DNA of 64,000 nt from Saccharimonas sp963550135 (GCA_963550135.1 CAUVBP010000002.1:37323-101322); one strand, 5' to 3'; positions 31,853-40,692 are shown, numbered from the stretch's first letter. Made by a program: numbers and translations. The notes: generated from the sequence alone by a model not told the origin.

Positions 31853-34261
31853 ATGGCAGATATTACAGTTGTGAAGCGCGACGGCAGCCAGCAGCCGTTT
31901 GACGCTAACAAAATTAATTTAACTCTGCTGGCAGCTAGCGAAGGCTTGCCAGACCAAATTGCGAAAGTAGCGCAAATAGCGGCCGAATTGCAGTTGACGC
32001 TGTTTGACGGTATTACTACCGAGCAACTTGATGAAGCGCTTATCCAGACGGCAGTTCAAAATGTCAAAGACGACCCGGACTTTGATACGATTGCGGCGCG
32101 ATTGCTGCTGCGAACTATCTACCAGCAAGTGCTCGGCGATTATACTAACGAAATCGAGCTTAAAAAGCTACACGCGCAAAAATTCCCTATCTATATTCGC
32201 CAAGCCGCTAAAGAGGGTCTACTAGATAAGCGAATGGCTGATTCGCAGCTATTTAACCTCAAAAAGCTGGCGATGGCGCTTGATCCGAGCAAGGATTCAC
32301 TTAGCAAATATCTCGGCGTAGTTACCAACCGGAATCGTTACGCGCTGCGGCGCCAAAGCGGCGATCCGATTGAGGTGCCGCAATTCACTAACATGCGTAT
32401 TGCTATGGGTTTGAGTTTTAACGAAGTCAATCCGACCGAGGCGGCGATAAAATTTTACCGCCACATGGCTAATCTGGAATATAGTCCGGGCGGCAGTACG
32501 CGGGTTAACGCTGGCGGTTCGTTTCCGCAGCTAAGCAACTGTTTTGTTATGGAAGTTCAGGACGACATGGCTTCGATAGCCAAAAGCATTCGCGATACCA
32601 TGTTCATCGCTAAAGGTACTGGCGGTATCGGTATTAGTATGAATAAGCTGCGCGCCGCCGGCAGTCCTGTCAAAACCACCAATACCGAGTCAACTGGTCC
32701 GATTCCGTTCATGAAAATGATTGATACGGCGCTGTTTGCGGTGTCGCGCAAGGGCAAGAAAGCGGGTGCGGCGGCAGCATATATGGAGAACTGGCACCTT
32801 AATTTTTTGCAATTCCTCGATTTGCGCCAGAATTCGGGCGACCCGTACTTGCGGACGCGATTTCTAGATACAGCGGTGTTTATTTCGGATGAGTTTATGA
32901 AGCGCGTCCAAGGCGGGCAGGACTGGTATTTATTTGATCCAGCTGAAGTTAGCGACTTAAACGAACTATACGGTGAAGCATTTAGCCGTCGCTACCAGGA
33001 ATATATCAAGATAGCAGAAGCCGGTAAAATTAATCGATTCGAAGTTGTGCCGGCCCGCCAACAGTTCCGCCAGATTCTCAGCAGTCTACAAGCGACTGGA
33101 CACCCTTGGTTAACCTGGAAGGATGCCATCAATTTGCGGGCGCTCAATAATAATACCGGGACAATCCACCTCAGTAATTTGTGCACCGAAATAACTTTGC
33201 CCGAGGACGAAAACAATATTGCGACTTGCAACCTGGTTAGTATGAATTTGTCGGCTTTTCTCAATGCTGATAAGACTTGGGACTGGGATCGTTTGGCGGT
33301 ATCAGTGCGCTCCGCCACGCGCCAGTTAGATAACTTGATTGACATTACGAACACGCCAGTTACCGAAGCTATGCATAGCAATGAGCAGAATCGGGCGCTG
33401 GGGCTCGGCTATATGGGGTTATCGGATGTTTTGGAGAAGCTAGAGATTAGTTACGAAAGCGAGGCTGCCTACGATCTGGTTGACCAGCTAACTGAGTTTA
33501 TCAGCTACCATGCCATTGATGAATCGGCTAACCTAGCAGCTGAGCGCGGCAGCTATCCGAACTTTGCTGGCAGCGGCTGGAGCAAAGGCTTACTGCCTAT
33601 CGATACCGTTGATAAACTTACAACAGAGCGCGGCGTTAAGGTAAAAATTGATAGTAAATCGTGCCTGGATTGGGAAGCGCTGCGCCAAAAAGTCAAAAAA
33701 GGTATGCGTAACGCAACCTTGATGGCGATCGCACCGACAGCTAATATCTCGCACGTGGCAGGTACAACACCGGGACTTGACCCGCAGTTTAGCCAAATTT
33801 TTAGCCGTAGTACGCTCAACGGCAAATTCCTAGAGGTTAATGCTAATTTGGTGCGTAAACTCAAACAACTTAATCTGTGGGAAGCGCTCAAAGACGACTT
33901 GCTGGCGAATCAGGGCGATATTCAAGGTTTCGAGCAAATTCCGCAAGCAGTCCGCGATGTTTACAAAACTAGTTTTCAGCTGAGCCCGTACGCCTTTATC
34001 GAGGTAGCGGCGCGAGCGCAAAAATGGGTTGACCAAGCGATTAGCCGTAATATGTATCTAGAGTCGCGCGATATTGATGAATATATCGAAATCTATTCAG
34101 AAGCGTGGCGTCGCGGTCTCAAAACTACTTACTACTTGCACGTCAAGCCGCGCCACCAATCCGAGCAAACCACCGTCACGTCGCAATCGGTACAGAAAGT
34201 TCGTACCGACAGCGCCAAAAGGGTAAGCGGTTTCGGCTTTGCTCGCCGTAAACAATCATAA
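31853..34261 (+). CDS. nrdA: Ribonucleoside-diphosphate reductase alpha subunit, lacking C-terminal CxxC
   Basis: 802 residues. Reduces ribonucleotides to deoxyribonucleotides with the beta subunit. Seen: an ATP-cone (1-90, VVKRDGSQQPFDANKIN), the active-site cysteines Cys230 (SNCFVMEV), Cys444 in NLCTEI and Cys459 (ATCNLVSMN), and the radical-transfer pair Tyr760-Tyr761 (TTYYLHVK). After these the protein has about 41 residues (SEQTTVTSQSVQKVRTD to ARRKQS) and no cysteine, although NrdA normally ends with a Cys pair that re-reduces the active site. A 57-residue protein with such a pair is encoded downstream at 35357. AAGAAAGGAA precedes the ATG. It forms an operon with nrdB, 33 bp away. Confidence 0.95.
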   Translation: MADITVVKRDGSQQPFDANKINLTLLAASEGLPDQIAKVAQIAAELQLTLFDGITTEQLDEALIQTAVQNVKDDPDFDTIAARLLLRTIYQQVLGDYTNEIELKKLHAQKFPIYIRQAAKEGLLDKRMADSQLFNLKKLAMALDPSKDSLSKYLGVVTNRNRYALRRQSGDPIEVPQFTNMRIAMGLSFNEVNPTEAAIKFYRHMANLEYSPGGSTRVNAGGSFPQLSNCFVMEVQDDMASIAKSIRDTMFIAKGTGGIGISMNKLRAAGSPVKTTNTESTGPIPFMKMIDTALFAVSRKGKKAGAAAAYMENWHLNFLQFLDLRQNSGDPYLRTRFLDTAVFISDEFMKRVQGGQDWYLFDPAEVSDLNELYGEAFSRRYQEYIKIAEAGKINRFEVVPARQQFRQILSSLQATGHPWLTWKDAINLRALNNNTGTIHLSNLCTEITLPEDENNIATCNLVSMNLSAFLNADKTWDWDRLAVSVRSATRQLDNLIDITNTPVTEAMHSNEQNRALGLGYMGLSDVLEKLEISYESEAAYDLVDQLTEFISYHAIDESANLAAERGSYPNFAGSGWSKGLLPIDTVDKLTTERGVKVKIDSKSCLDWEALRQKVKKGMRNATLMAIAPTANISHVAGTTPGLDPQFSQIFSRSTLNGKFLEVNANLVRKLKQLNLWEALKDDLLANQGDIQGFEQIPQAVRDVYKTSFQLSPYAFIEVAARAQKWVDQAISRNMYLESRDIDEYIEIYSEAWRRGLKTTYYLHVKPRHQSEQTTVTSQSVQKVRTDSAKRVSGFGFARRKQS

Positions 34262-34294
34262 ACGTTGCTAAAATCACAATAATAAGGAGGAAAT

Positions 34295-35293
34295 ATGACG
34301 CAAACAACACAACCGCAAGGTATTTTGGGATCAGGTCTGCGCGACGGTCTGCAGCTCAAACCAGTTCGCTACCAGTGGGCGATGGATTTGTATAATCAGG
34401 CAGTTGCTAATACTTGGTTCCCGAATGAGGTACAATTAGTCCAAGATTTAGCTAATTTCGAGAAATTGACCGAAGACGAGAAACACGCCCTCAAAACTGT
34501 CATTAGCTATTTGAATCCGAACGAATTACTAATTAACAAATCGCTAGCCTTTGGTATTTATCCGTATGTCAATGCCGCAGAATGCCATTTGTATCTATCG
34601 AAACAGATGTGGGAAGAAGCTAACCACTTTATGACCTTTGAATACATTATTGAAACGTTTCCGTTTGACCGCCAAGAGATTTATGCAGCCGGCTACGGCA
34701 AGAAAAGCCTAAAAGACAAGTCTGACTTCCAGACCAAGTATGTCGGCCGCATGCTGAATGATAAGCTGGATGTTACTACTACCAAGGGCAAGAAAGATTT
34801 TGTGCGTAATCTGGTAGCTTATAATATTGTACTCGAAGGTATTTGGTTTTATAGCGGTTTTATGGTTGGTATGAGTTTTCGCCGGCGTAATTTGCTGCGC
34901 AATGTCGGCAGTTTGCTGGATTGGATTACTAAGGACGAAAATCTGCATTTAACTTTCGGCATTAACTTGCTGTTGACAATTCTTGACGAGAATCCAGATT
35001 TGCAGACGCAAGAATTCGCCGATGAAATTCGCGATCTGATTTTGCAGGCGGTAGCGCTTGAGGAGGCTTACAACAAAGACATGCTGCCAAAGGGTATCTT
35101 GGGCTTGAACGCGGATTACGTGAACCAGTATGTCAAGTTTATGACTGACCGCCGCCTAGAAGAATTAGGCTTCGAGAAAGAATATAATGTAACTAATCCA
35201 GCTAAATGGATGGCGGCGGCCAACGATACGCTTGAATTAGTCAATTTCTTTGAAAGCACCAATACGAACTATGAAGTTAACACCGTAAAGTAA
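34295..35293 (+). CDS. nrdB: Ribonucleotide reductase beta subunit of the Tyr-less (class Ic-like) type
   Basis: 332 residues. Holds the metal centre that starts radical chemistry in NrdA. Metal ligands that can be read: Glu77 (NPNELLIN), Glu108 and His111 (EEANH), Glu181 (VLEGIWF), Glu215 and His218 (DENLH). The position of the radical tyrosine (four after His111) is Phe115 in HFMTFEYI. All six ligands and the Phe sit at a constant offset of 12 from the Chlamydia trachomatis class Ic residues as I recall them (E89, E120, H123, F127, E193, E227, H230). The first ligand being Glu and the Phe together point to a Mn/Fe cofactor or another Tyr-independent centre. AAGGAGG precedes the ATG. It is followed by the CxxC small protein gene. 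Confidence 0.95.
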   Translation: MTQTTQPQGILGSGLRDGLQLKPVRYQWAMDLYNQAVANTWFPNEVQLVQDLANFEKLTEDEKHALKTVISYLNPNELLINKSLAFGIYPYVNAAECHLYLSKQMWEEANHFMTFEYIIETFPFDRQEIYAAGYGKKSLKDKSDFQTKYVGRMLNDKLDVTTTKGKKDFVRNLVAYNIVLEGIWFYSGFMVGMSFRRRNLLRNVGSLLDWITKDENLHLTFGINLLLTILDENPDLQTQEFADEIRDLILQAVALEEAYNKDMLPKGILGLNADYVNQYVKFMTDRRLEELGFEKEYNVTNPAKWMAAANDTLELVNFFESTNTNYEVNTVK

Positions 35294-35305
35294 CAGTTTT
35301 AGCAA

Positions 35306-35333
35306 TTGAATAAGCGGCTTATTAGCCTATAAT
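35306..35333 (+). promoter_or_regulatory. Promoter of the 57-residue CxxC gene
   Basis: TTGAAT (35306-35311), 16-nt spacer, TATAAT (35328-35333). It lies just after the nrdB stop, so the small gene can be expressed apart from nrdAB. Confidence 0.6.
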
Positions 35334-35356
35334 GAATATAAGTAAAGGGGGAAATA

Positions 35357-35530
35357 ATGAATCCATCAGCGATAATTAACGACGACATGACGCTCGAGGA
35401 AAAACTCGAGGCGATTGAACGCGAGATAGCCAAAGCGCAAGCTGAAGCCGATCAAAAAGCTGAAGCTGACGGCGTACCATCAGCGCCAATTGATCCGGCA
35501 ACACTAACTATGTGCGAGGGCTGCCAATAG
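35357..35530 (+). CDS. 57-residue protein ending in CEGCQ, candidate detached redox tail of NrdA
   Basis: The protein starts MNPSAIINDDMTLEEKLEAI, continues as a charged, Ala/Glu/Lys-rich helix to about residue 38, then a Pro-containing linker (VPSAPIDPATLTM) and the last five residues CEGCQ (Cys53, Cys56). AAAGGGGG precedes the ATG and a promoter lies at 35306-35333, so the gene looks genuine. Known: class I NrdA proteins end in a flexible tail with a Cys pair that shuttles electrons from thioredoxin to the active site. Here NrdA has no such pair. I infer that this small protein supplies it in trans, its helix docking on NrdA or NrdB. An alternative is an unrelated small redox or metal-binding protein. 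No other domain is recognised. Confidence 0.72.
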   Translation: MNPSAIINDDMTLEEKLEAIEREIAKAQAEADQKAEADGVPSAPIDPATLTMCEGCQ

Positions 35531-35532
35531 AC

Positions 35533-35548
35533 ACGCTACATATAGCGT
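35533..35548 (+). promoter_or_regulatory. NrdR-box-like palindrome before pyrG
   Basis: ACGCTACATATAGCGT matches 13 of 16 positions of ACACWATATATWGTGT and is a clean inverted repeat (ACGCTA, TAGCGT). It lies 18 bp upstream of the pyrG -10 box and 2 bp after the CxxC gene. Confidence 0.4.
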
Positions 35549-35579
35549 ACTCTAATCGGTTATGCTATAATAAGGGCTC

Positions 35580-37178
35580 ATGAAAGAGCAATCATACATG
35601 GGCAAACAGACAAAATATATCTTCGTAACTGGCGGCGTTCTCTCGGGGGTAGGGAAGGGAATTACCGCTGCGAGCATCGGCGCGGTTCTCCAGGCCAAGG
35701 GCATCAAAGTCTCAATTCAGAAATGCGACCCGTATCTCAATGTGGATGCGGGTTTGCTTAATCCGGCAGAGCACGGCGAATGCTTCGTGACGCGCGATGG
35801 TGCTGAAACCGACCTTGATCTTGGCCATTACGAGCGGTTTTTAGATATAGAGTTGACGCAGAAAAACGCCACACTGGCGGGACGCTTACTTTCAGAGCTG
35901 ATTGCCGATGAACGCGCCGGTAAGTTTCACGGCAAAACTGTCCAGCTAATCCCGCACTTAACGCACGCCATTCAAGAGTCAATTATTGCGGCTGGCGAAG
36001 GCAGCGATGTGCATATCGTAGAAATCGGCGGTACAGTGGGCGACTACGAGGGGTTAAGTTTCATCGAGGCAATCCGCGAATTTGCTCACAAAATCGGTAA
36101 GGAACGCTGCTTATACGCACATGTGGTTTATGTGCCGTTTATTGATACCAGTAAAGAGTTCAAGAGCAAGCCGGCGCAAAATGCCTTAAACGATTTGCGC
36201 GGTTTCGGTATCGTGCCAGAGATCGTGGTTGTCCGCAGCGACGAGCCAGCGCCTGAGTCAGTTGCTCAAAAAATTGCTTTGTACGGCGGCGTTGACTTGC
36301 CGGGGGTGCTGATGCTGCCAAATCTCGATACCGTATTTATGATTCCCGAGCGGATAGCCGCTAGCCCGCTGATGACCATTCTCGATAAGTTCACTGGTAA
36401 TTTTACTCAGCCGAATCTCGCGAAATGGCAAGCGTTAACTCAACTGCAAAGCAAAAAGCCAACCGATATCGTAACTGTCGGCTTAGTCGCTAAATATATG
36501 GAAAACAAGGATACTTATCTATCGGTGACCGAGGCGCTCAAGAGTGCGGCCTGGCATGAAAATGTTGGTTTGCATATCAAGTGGCTCAATGCCGAAACAG
36601 TTACCGAGCGCGATTTCGAGACGGTTGATGCTCTGCTGGTGCCAGGCGGCTTTGGCCCGCGCGGGATTGAAGGCAAGATTGCGGCAGCGCAGTATGCGCT
36701 TGAGCGCGATGTGCCGTATTTGGGGATTTGCTTAGGTTTGCAGACAGCGGTAATTGCGGCGGCGCGGCGAGCCGGGCTCGACGATGCTAACAGCACGGAG
36801 TTTGACGATGCTACGACGCACGATGTGGTGTATATTATGCCTGGCCAAGAGGGCAAAGAGTCGACTGGCGGTACGTTGCGGCTGGGTAATTATCCGGCAG
36901 TATTTACGCCAGGGTCGCTTGCTTCCAAAGTATATCAGTCGGATCACACCGAGGAGCGCCACCGCCACCGATATGAGGTGAACCAGCAGTTTCTAGATGA
37001 GATTGCTCGTGGCGGCGTGACTGTGTCGGGCTTGTCGCCAGACGGGCGGCTAGTCGAATTTGTCGAGGCGCCAAATTGCCGCTATTTTGTCGCAACGCAA
37101 GCGCACCCCGAGTTTCGTTCGCGGCCAATGCGGCCGCATCCGCTGTTTGCTGGACTGATTAGAGCGGCTGTCTCTTGA
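35580..37178 (+). CDS. pyrG: CTP synthase
   Basis: 532 residues. Makes CTP from UTP, ATP and glutamine. Seen: the synthetase domain (1-275) starting KYIFVTGGVLSGVGKGITAASIG, with KCDPYLNVDAGLLNPAEHGE; the glutamine amidotransferase domain with catalytic GICLGLQ (about 383-389) and late HPEFRSRP. The -10 TGCTATAAT ends 8 nt before the ATG at 35580; an alternative start at 35598 (MGKQTKYIF) would be conventional in length. It follows the RNR genes, and together they supply nucleotides for DNA synthesis. The stop overlaps the -35 box of the next small gene. Confidence 0.97.
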   Translation: MKEQSYMGKQTKYIFVTGGVLSGVGKGITAASIGAVLQAKGIKVSIQKCDPYLNVDAGLLNPAEHGECFVTRDGAETDLDLGHYERFLDIELTQKNATLAGRLLSELIADERAGKFHGKTVQLIPHLTHAIQESIIAAGEGSDVHIVEIGGTVGDYEGLSFIEAIREFAHKIGKERCLYAHVVYVPFIDTSKEFKSKPAQNALNDLRGFGIVPEIVVVRSDEPAPESVAQKIALYGGVDLPGVLMLPNLDTVFMIPERIAASPLMTILDKFTGNFTQPNLAKWQALTQLQSKKPTDIVTVGLVAKYMENKDTYLSVTEALKSAAWHENVGLHIKWLNAETVTERDFETVDALLVPGGFGPRGIEGKIAAAQYALERDVPYLGICLGLQTAVIAAARRAGLDDANSTEFDDATTHDVVYIMPGQEGKESTGGTLRLGNYPAVFTPGSLASKVYQSDHTEERHRHRYEVNQQFLDEIARGGVTVSGLSPDGRLVEFVEAPNCRYFVATQAHPEFRSRPMRPHPLFAGLIRAAVS

Positions 37179-37203
37179 CAAATTATACTACTTATGCTAA
37201 TAT
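37175..37203 (+). promoter_or_regulatory. Promoter of the 54-residue acidic gene
   Basis: TTGACA (37175-37180, sharing the pyrG stop), 17-nt spacer ending TGC, TAATAT (37198-37203), which ends 6 nt before the ATG at 37210. Confidence 0.75.
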
Positions 37204-37209
37204 GAGAAT

Positions 37210-37374
37210 ATGGCAGAAGAAGAAAAACAAAAAGTAGAAGATTTCGAGCCAACTTACAACGAGAGCAGCGACGATACAGCGATGTTGCGTGCGGTGCTGC
37301 AATCGGATCATGCTCGTAATATTACGCCGGTATCGGTGTATCGCCAGCCAGATTTTGACGGCACGGAAGATTAG
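37210..37374 (+). CDS. Small acidic protein of 54 residues, unknown
   Basis: MAEEEKQKVEDFEPTYNESS begins it, then a short helix (DTAMLRAVLQSDHARN) and the end PVSVYRQPDFDGTED. It is acidic and soluble, with no Cys. A full -35/-10 promoter with the -10 box 6 nt before the ATG makes a genuine leaderless gene likely. It lies between pyrG and argS. The function is unknown; a small regulator or protein partner is possible. Confidence 0.65.
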   Translation: MAEEEKQKVEDFEPTYNESSDDTAMLRAVLQSDHARNITPVSVYRQPDFDGTED

Positions 37375-37404
37375 CCGTAGCAAAAAAGTGTTATAATATG
37401 GTCT

Positions 37405-39045
37405 ATGATTGATTGTGTTATTACACTGAAGAAAATAATTGACAAACTGTATCAGCAGCAGGTTGATGTGCAATTAACGCGCCCCGACCCAAAGTTCGGC
37501 GACTTTGCGACTAATGCGGCGCTACAATTAGCCAAGCCGCTGTGCAAAAATCCGCGCGAGATTGCTGAGGCGATTGCCGAAGAGTTGCGCGGCCGCCAGG
37601 AGTTTAGCGAGGTCAATGTGGCTGGACCAGGCTTTATCAACGTGACGTTAAGCGATCAAGCGGTGCTGGAATCACTGAAAGTGCGGCCAGCGACTAATCG
37701 TGCAGGCAAGACGGTCGTTATTGAAACCAATTGCCCAAATCCGTTTAAGGCCATGCATATCGGCCACGCGTTGAACTCGATTTTGGCGGACACCATGGCG
37801 AATTTGCTGGCGGTAGACGGCGCGGCGGTACACCGAGTCAGTTACCATGGTGATGTCGGCACGCATGTCGGCAAGAGTATGTGGGCGATTCTTCGCGAAA
37901 TTGACGGCGATGTTGGCAAGTTAGACGCTATTCCGGCTGATAAGCGCAACGAGTTTATGAGCCGTATGTACGTTGAAGGGGCGCGGGCAGCTAAAGAATC
38001 GCCAGAGGCGCGGGCAGAAATTGATGAGCTAGCCAAGCAATCGTTTGTGCTGGATGATCCGCTGTATAAGCAAGTGTACGAGACCTGTAAGGCTTGGAGT
38101 TTTGATGAAATTGACGCCAATGTGGCGCGGCTGGGGAATGTGCCAATTGAACGGCGTTATGTCGAGAGCGAAACCGAAGTGCCAGGCAAGGCCTTGATCA
38201 AAGCAAAAACCCCAGAGGTCTTTACCAAATCAGATGGTGCGTATATCTTCAAAGGTAGCCAATACGGTGCGTTTGATAACGTATTCATCGGTTCGCACGG
38301 CAATGGGTTATACGGCGCGCACGATATGGGGCTGATTCAGCTGAAGCACCAAGATTATCCGAACTTGGACTTGTCGATTACTGTCAACGGCGAAGAGCAG
38401 GCGGCGTATTTCCGCGGCGTGATCGCCGCTAGTGAACTCGCAATTCCAGAATTGAAAGGTAAGTTGTTTAATTATGCGACTGGCCTGGTCAAATTAACGA
38501 CCGGCAAAATGAGTTCGCGTACTGGCGAGGTAATCACTATCGATTGGCTGTTTAACGAGTTCAAGAAAGCTATTAAGCAAGCTGGCGGCGAGCCGACCGA
38601 CGAGGTGGTGGCGGGCGCGCTGCGCTATCAATTCTTGAAAGTAAAAATCGGTAGCGATGTAGTGTTTGACATCAATGATGCGGTGAGTCTCACCGGTAAT
38701 ACCGGTAGCTATCTGCAATACGCACACGCTCGGGCGCGAGGAATTTTGGCAAAATCTGAGCAAGCAGTTGCATTTCCGAAGGAATTATTCGACGAAGATC
38801 GACTGTTAGTCAGGAAAATGAGCGAATACGCTGAGGCGGTTAACCGCGCTACCGAAAGTCTGGAGCCGCATCATGTCTGCGCCTATCTGTTTGAGTTGGC
38901 GCAGGAGTTCAACCGCTACTATGAGAAAAATCAAGTTGTCGGCAGCGACAAAGAAGCGCACCGCGTCGGTTTGGTGGCGGTGTATGCTGATATTTTGAAG
39001 GCGGGGCTGACGATTTTGGGAATCGCGGCGCCAGAGCGCTTGTAA
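37405..39045 (+). CDS. argS: Arginyl-tRNA synthetase
   Basis: 546 residues. Charges tRNA-Arg. Seen: the N-terminal Add-1-like domain (1-95, LTRPDPKFGDFATNAALQLAK), the HIGH-type motif NPFKAMHIGHALNSIL (about 112-127), SYHGDVGTHVGK, the late TGKMSSRTGEVITID replacing KMSKS, and the DALR anticodon domain (about 430-546, ending GLTILGIAAPERL). TGTTATAAT ends 7 nt before the ATG, so leaderless. It is close to the unusual tRNA-Arg(GCG) only in function, not position. Confidence 0.97.
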   Translation: MIDCVITLKKIIDKLYQQQVDVQLTRPDPKFGDFATNAALQLAKPLCKNPREIAEAIAEELRGRQEFSEVNVAGPGFINVTLSDQAVLESLKVRPATNRAGKTVVIETNCPNPFKAMHIGHALNSILADTMANLLAVDGAAVHRVSYHGDVGTHVGKSMWAILREIDGDVGKLDAIPADKRNEFMSRMYVEGARAAKESPEARAEIDELAKQSFVLDDPLYKQVYETCKAWSFDEIDANVARLGNVPIERRYVESETEVPGKALIKAKTPEVFTKSDGAYIFKGSQYGAFDNVFIGSHGNGLYGAHDMGLIQLKHQDYPNLDLSITVNGEEQAAYFRGVIAASELAIPELKGKLFNYATGLVKLTTGKMSSRTGEVITIDWLFNEFKKAIKQAGGEPTDEVVAGALRYQFLKVKIGSDVVFDINDAVSLTGNTGSYLQYAHARARGILAKSEQAVAFPKELFDEDRLLVRKMSEYAEAVNRATESLEPHHVCAYLFELAQEFNRYYEKNQVVGSDKEAHRVGLVAVYADILKAGLTILGIAAPERL

Positions 39046-39133
39046 GGTTACGTTGTAAGGTTGAGGAATAAATAATTACAAAGCGATTTATCACGAGAAA
39101 CCAGGTTATAACCAAACAGTTAAAGGAGGCTAA

Positions 39134-39541
39134 ATGCCATCAGAAACAGTCAAAAAAGCCAAAAAATCAGCTGCCAAAAAGCTAGCTGACAAAAAATTGG
39201 CGCAAACAATAGTTAAAGACACCCATATGGGCGGTTTCGTTAATTTTATCCGTGAGCAGGGTATAGTCGGACTAGCAGTTGGTCTGGCGATCGGTACAGC
39301 AGCTGGCGATACGGTGAAAAAGTTGGTGACGGCATTTATTGACCCGCTAGTACAGCTGATTGTCGGCTCGCAAAAAGGCTTGCAGGCGGCATCGTTTACC
39401 GTCGAAATTGCTGGTCGCAAAGCTGAATTTCTCTACGGGGCGTTTGTCAGCTCATTAATTACACTGCTGGCGGTGGCCTTTGTGGTGTATGCAATTGTAC
39501 ACTTTTTCAAGCTGGATAAATTAGATAAGAAGAAAGATTAA
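39134..39541 (+). CDS. mscL: Large-conductance mechanosensitive channel, MscL family
   Basis: 135 residues. Known: a homopentameric channel that opens under membrane tension to release solutes. Seen: a Lys/Ala-rich N-terminal extension of about 30 residues (VKKAKKSAAKKLADKK), then FVNFIREQGIVGLAVGLAIG (the MscL N-terminal helix pattern), TM1 (about 45-65), an extracellular loop, TM2 (about 96-118) and the charged end FKLDKLDKKKD. The extension is longer than usual. AAAGGAGG precedes the ATG. Confidence 0.9.
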   Translation: MPSETVKKAKKSAAKKLADKKLAQTIVKDTHMGGFVNFIREQGIVGLAVGLAIGTAAGDTVKKLVTAFIDPLVQLIVGSQKGLQAASFTVEIAGRKAEFLYGAFVSSLITLLAVAFVVYAIVHFFKLDKLDKKKD

Positions 39542-39616
39542 CGTTTTTGAGGCTTAGCCGCGACTTGATGAGAACGGCGGTTATTGCGGCGACTTGCCTC
39601 GGCGGTATTAAAGATG

Positions 39617-40321
39617 CTAGCTAATCAGCGTGCCGACTGTCTCGCCGCGGGCGGCTCGAGCGATATTACCGTCGGTGAGGAGGTCGCAGATGACAACCGG
39701 GATATGTTCGTCCATGGCTAGACCGATGGCGGCTTTGTCCATGACGGCGATGTCGGGATTGGCTAGCACTTCTTGGTACGATAATTGGTCGAATTTGACA
39801 GCGTTAGGGAACTTCATTGGGTCTTTATCGTATACCCCATCAACTTTCGTTGTTTTAATCACAACGTCGCACTGCATTTCTAAAGCTAGGTTCAGGGCGG
39901 CAGTGTCGGTGGTCAGGAATGGCCGGCCAGTGCCGCAGGCAACGATGACCACGCGGCCCTTTTCGATGTGGCTGAGGGCGCGGCGAAAGGTGTATTGGTC
40001 GATAAATTGATTAATTTCGACGGTGGACAGGGCGCGGGTCGGCAAGCCAGCGTCGTTGAAGACATCAGCCAGAGCGATGGCATTCATCAGGGTTGAGAGC
40101 ATGCCGATATTGTGGGCCGAGACGGGCTGGATGCCGTGGCCAATGATTTGGTTGCCGCGGACGTAATTGCCACCGCCAACCATGATGACGACTTCGGCGC
40201 CAGTTTCTAGTGCTGGTTTAATTTGTTCGGCGATCCAGCGGGCGCGTTGCGGGTCGAAGCCGCTGGTGAACTCGCCCTGGAGCTGCTCGCCAGAGAGTTT
40301 GAGGAGAATACGTTTGGTCAT
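39617..40321 (-). CDS. pyrH: UMP kinase
   Basis: 234 residues, hexameric amino-acid-kinase fold; phosphorylates UMP to UDP, upstream of CTP synthase in the pathway. Seen: RILLKLSGEQLQG (1-15), VVIMVGGGNYVRG, NAIALADVFNDAG, GTGRPFLTTDTAA, KTTKVDGVYDKDP. TGTTATACT on minus ends 6 nt before the ATG, so leaderless. Single gene. Confidence 0.96.
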   Translation of the reverse strand: MTKRILLKLSGEQLQGEFTSGFDPQRARWIAEQIKPALETGAEVVIMVGGGNYVRGNQIIGHGIQPVSAHNIGMLSTLMNAIALADVFNDAGLPTRALSTVEINQFIDQYTFRRALSHIEKGRVVIVACGTGRPFLTTDTAALNLALEMQCDVVIKTTKVDGVYDKDPMKFPNAVKFDQLSYQEVLANPDIAVMDKAAIGLAMDEHIPVVICDLLTDGNIARAARGETVGTLIS

Positions 40322-40411
40322 GGGTTTAGTATAACATGGCGTGCCTAGAAAATAACGTTAGTATAGAGTGTAGATGTAGGTTAGCTGCTCGCTATGCGTG
40401 GTTGGATAGCA

Positions 40412-40439
40412 ACCTCCGGCGTCAGCGGCGGTAGTTTTT
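40412..40439 (+). terminator. Terminator-like hairpin in the pyrH to 40.5-kb gap
   Basis: ACCTCCG (40412-40418) pairs with CGGCGGT (40426-40432), one mismatch, followed by AGTTTTT. No gene upstream on plus is evident, so a short RNA or none may end here. The rest of 40322-40517 holds nothing I can support. Confidence 0.35.
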
Positions 40440-40692
40440 GGGTGCGGGGCCCGAGAGGGATTTGGCTGCTTCGTTCTAGTGCTTAATATTATTATGGTAG
40501 TAATTGCAATAATGTGTTATAATACCGGCGAGGGGCTGGGGCGATGCCGCCGGTCTCTGGCGCACTTTAATATAGACGTAGAATCGAGCCCTCTTTGATG
40601 CTGTGAAACGGTGGTTTTCACGGCGCTAAAGAGGGTTCGGTACAGGATCGAGCTCCAAGATCGCCCCGGAATGGGGCAGAGAGGAGCCAGAG

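Noticed and set aside
31687..31902. 71-codon frame upstream of nrdA
   Set aside because: Overlaps the nrdA promoter, its leader and its first 17 codons; no ribosome binding site. Probably chance.
40322..40517. A gene between pyrH and the structured locus
   Set aside because: No open frame with a start signal; only a weak terminator-like hairpin is visible.
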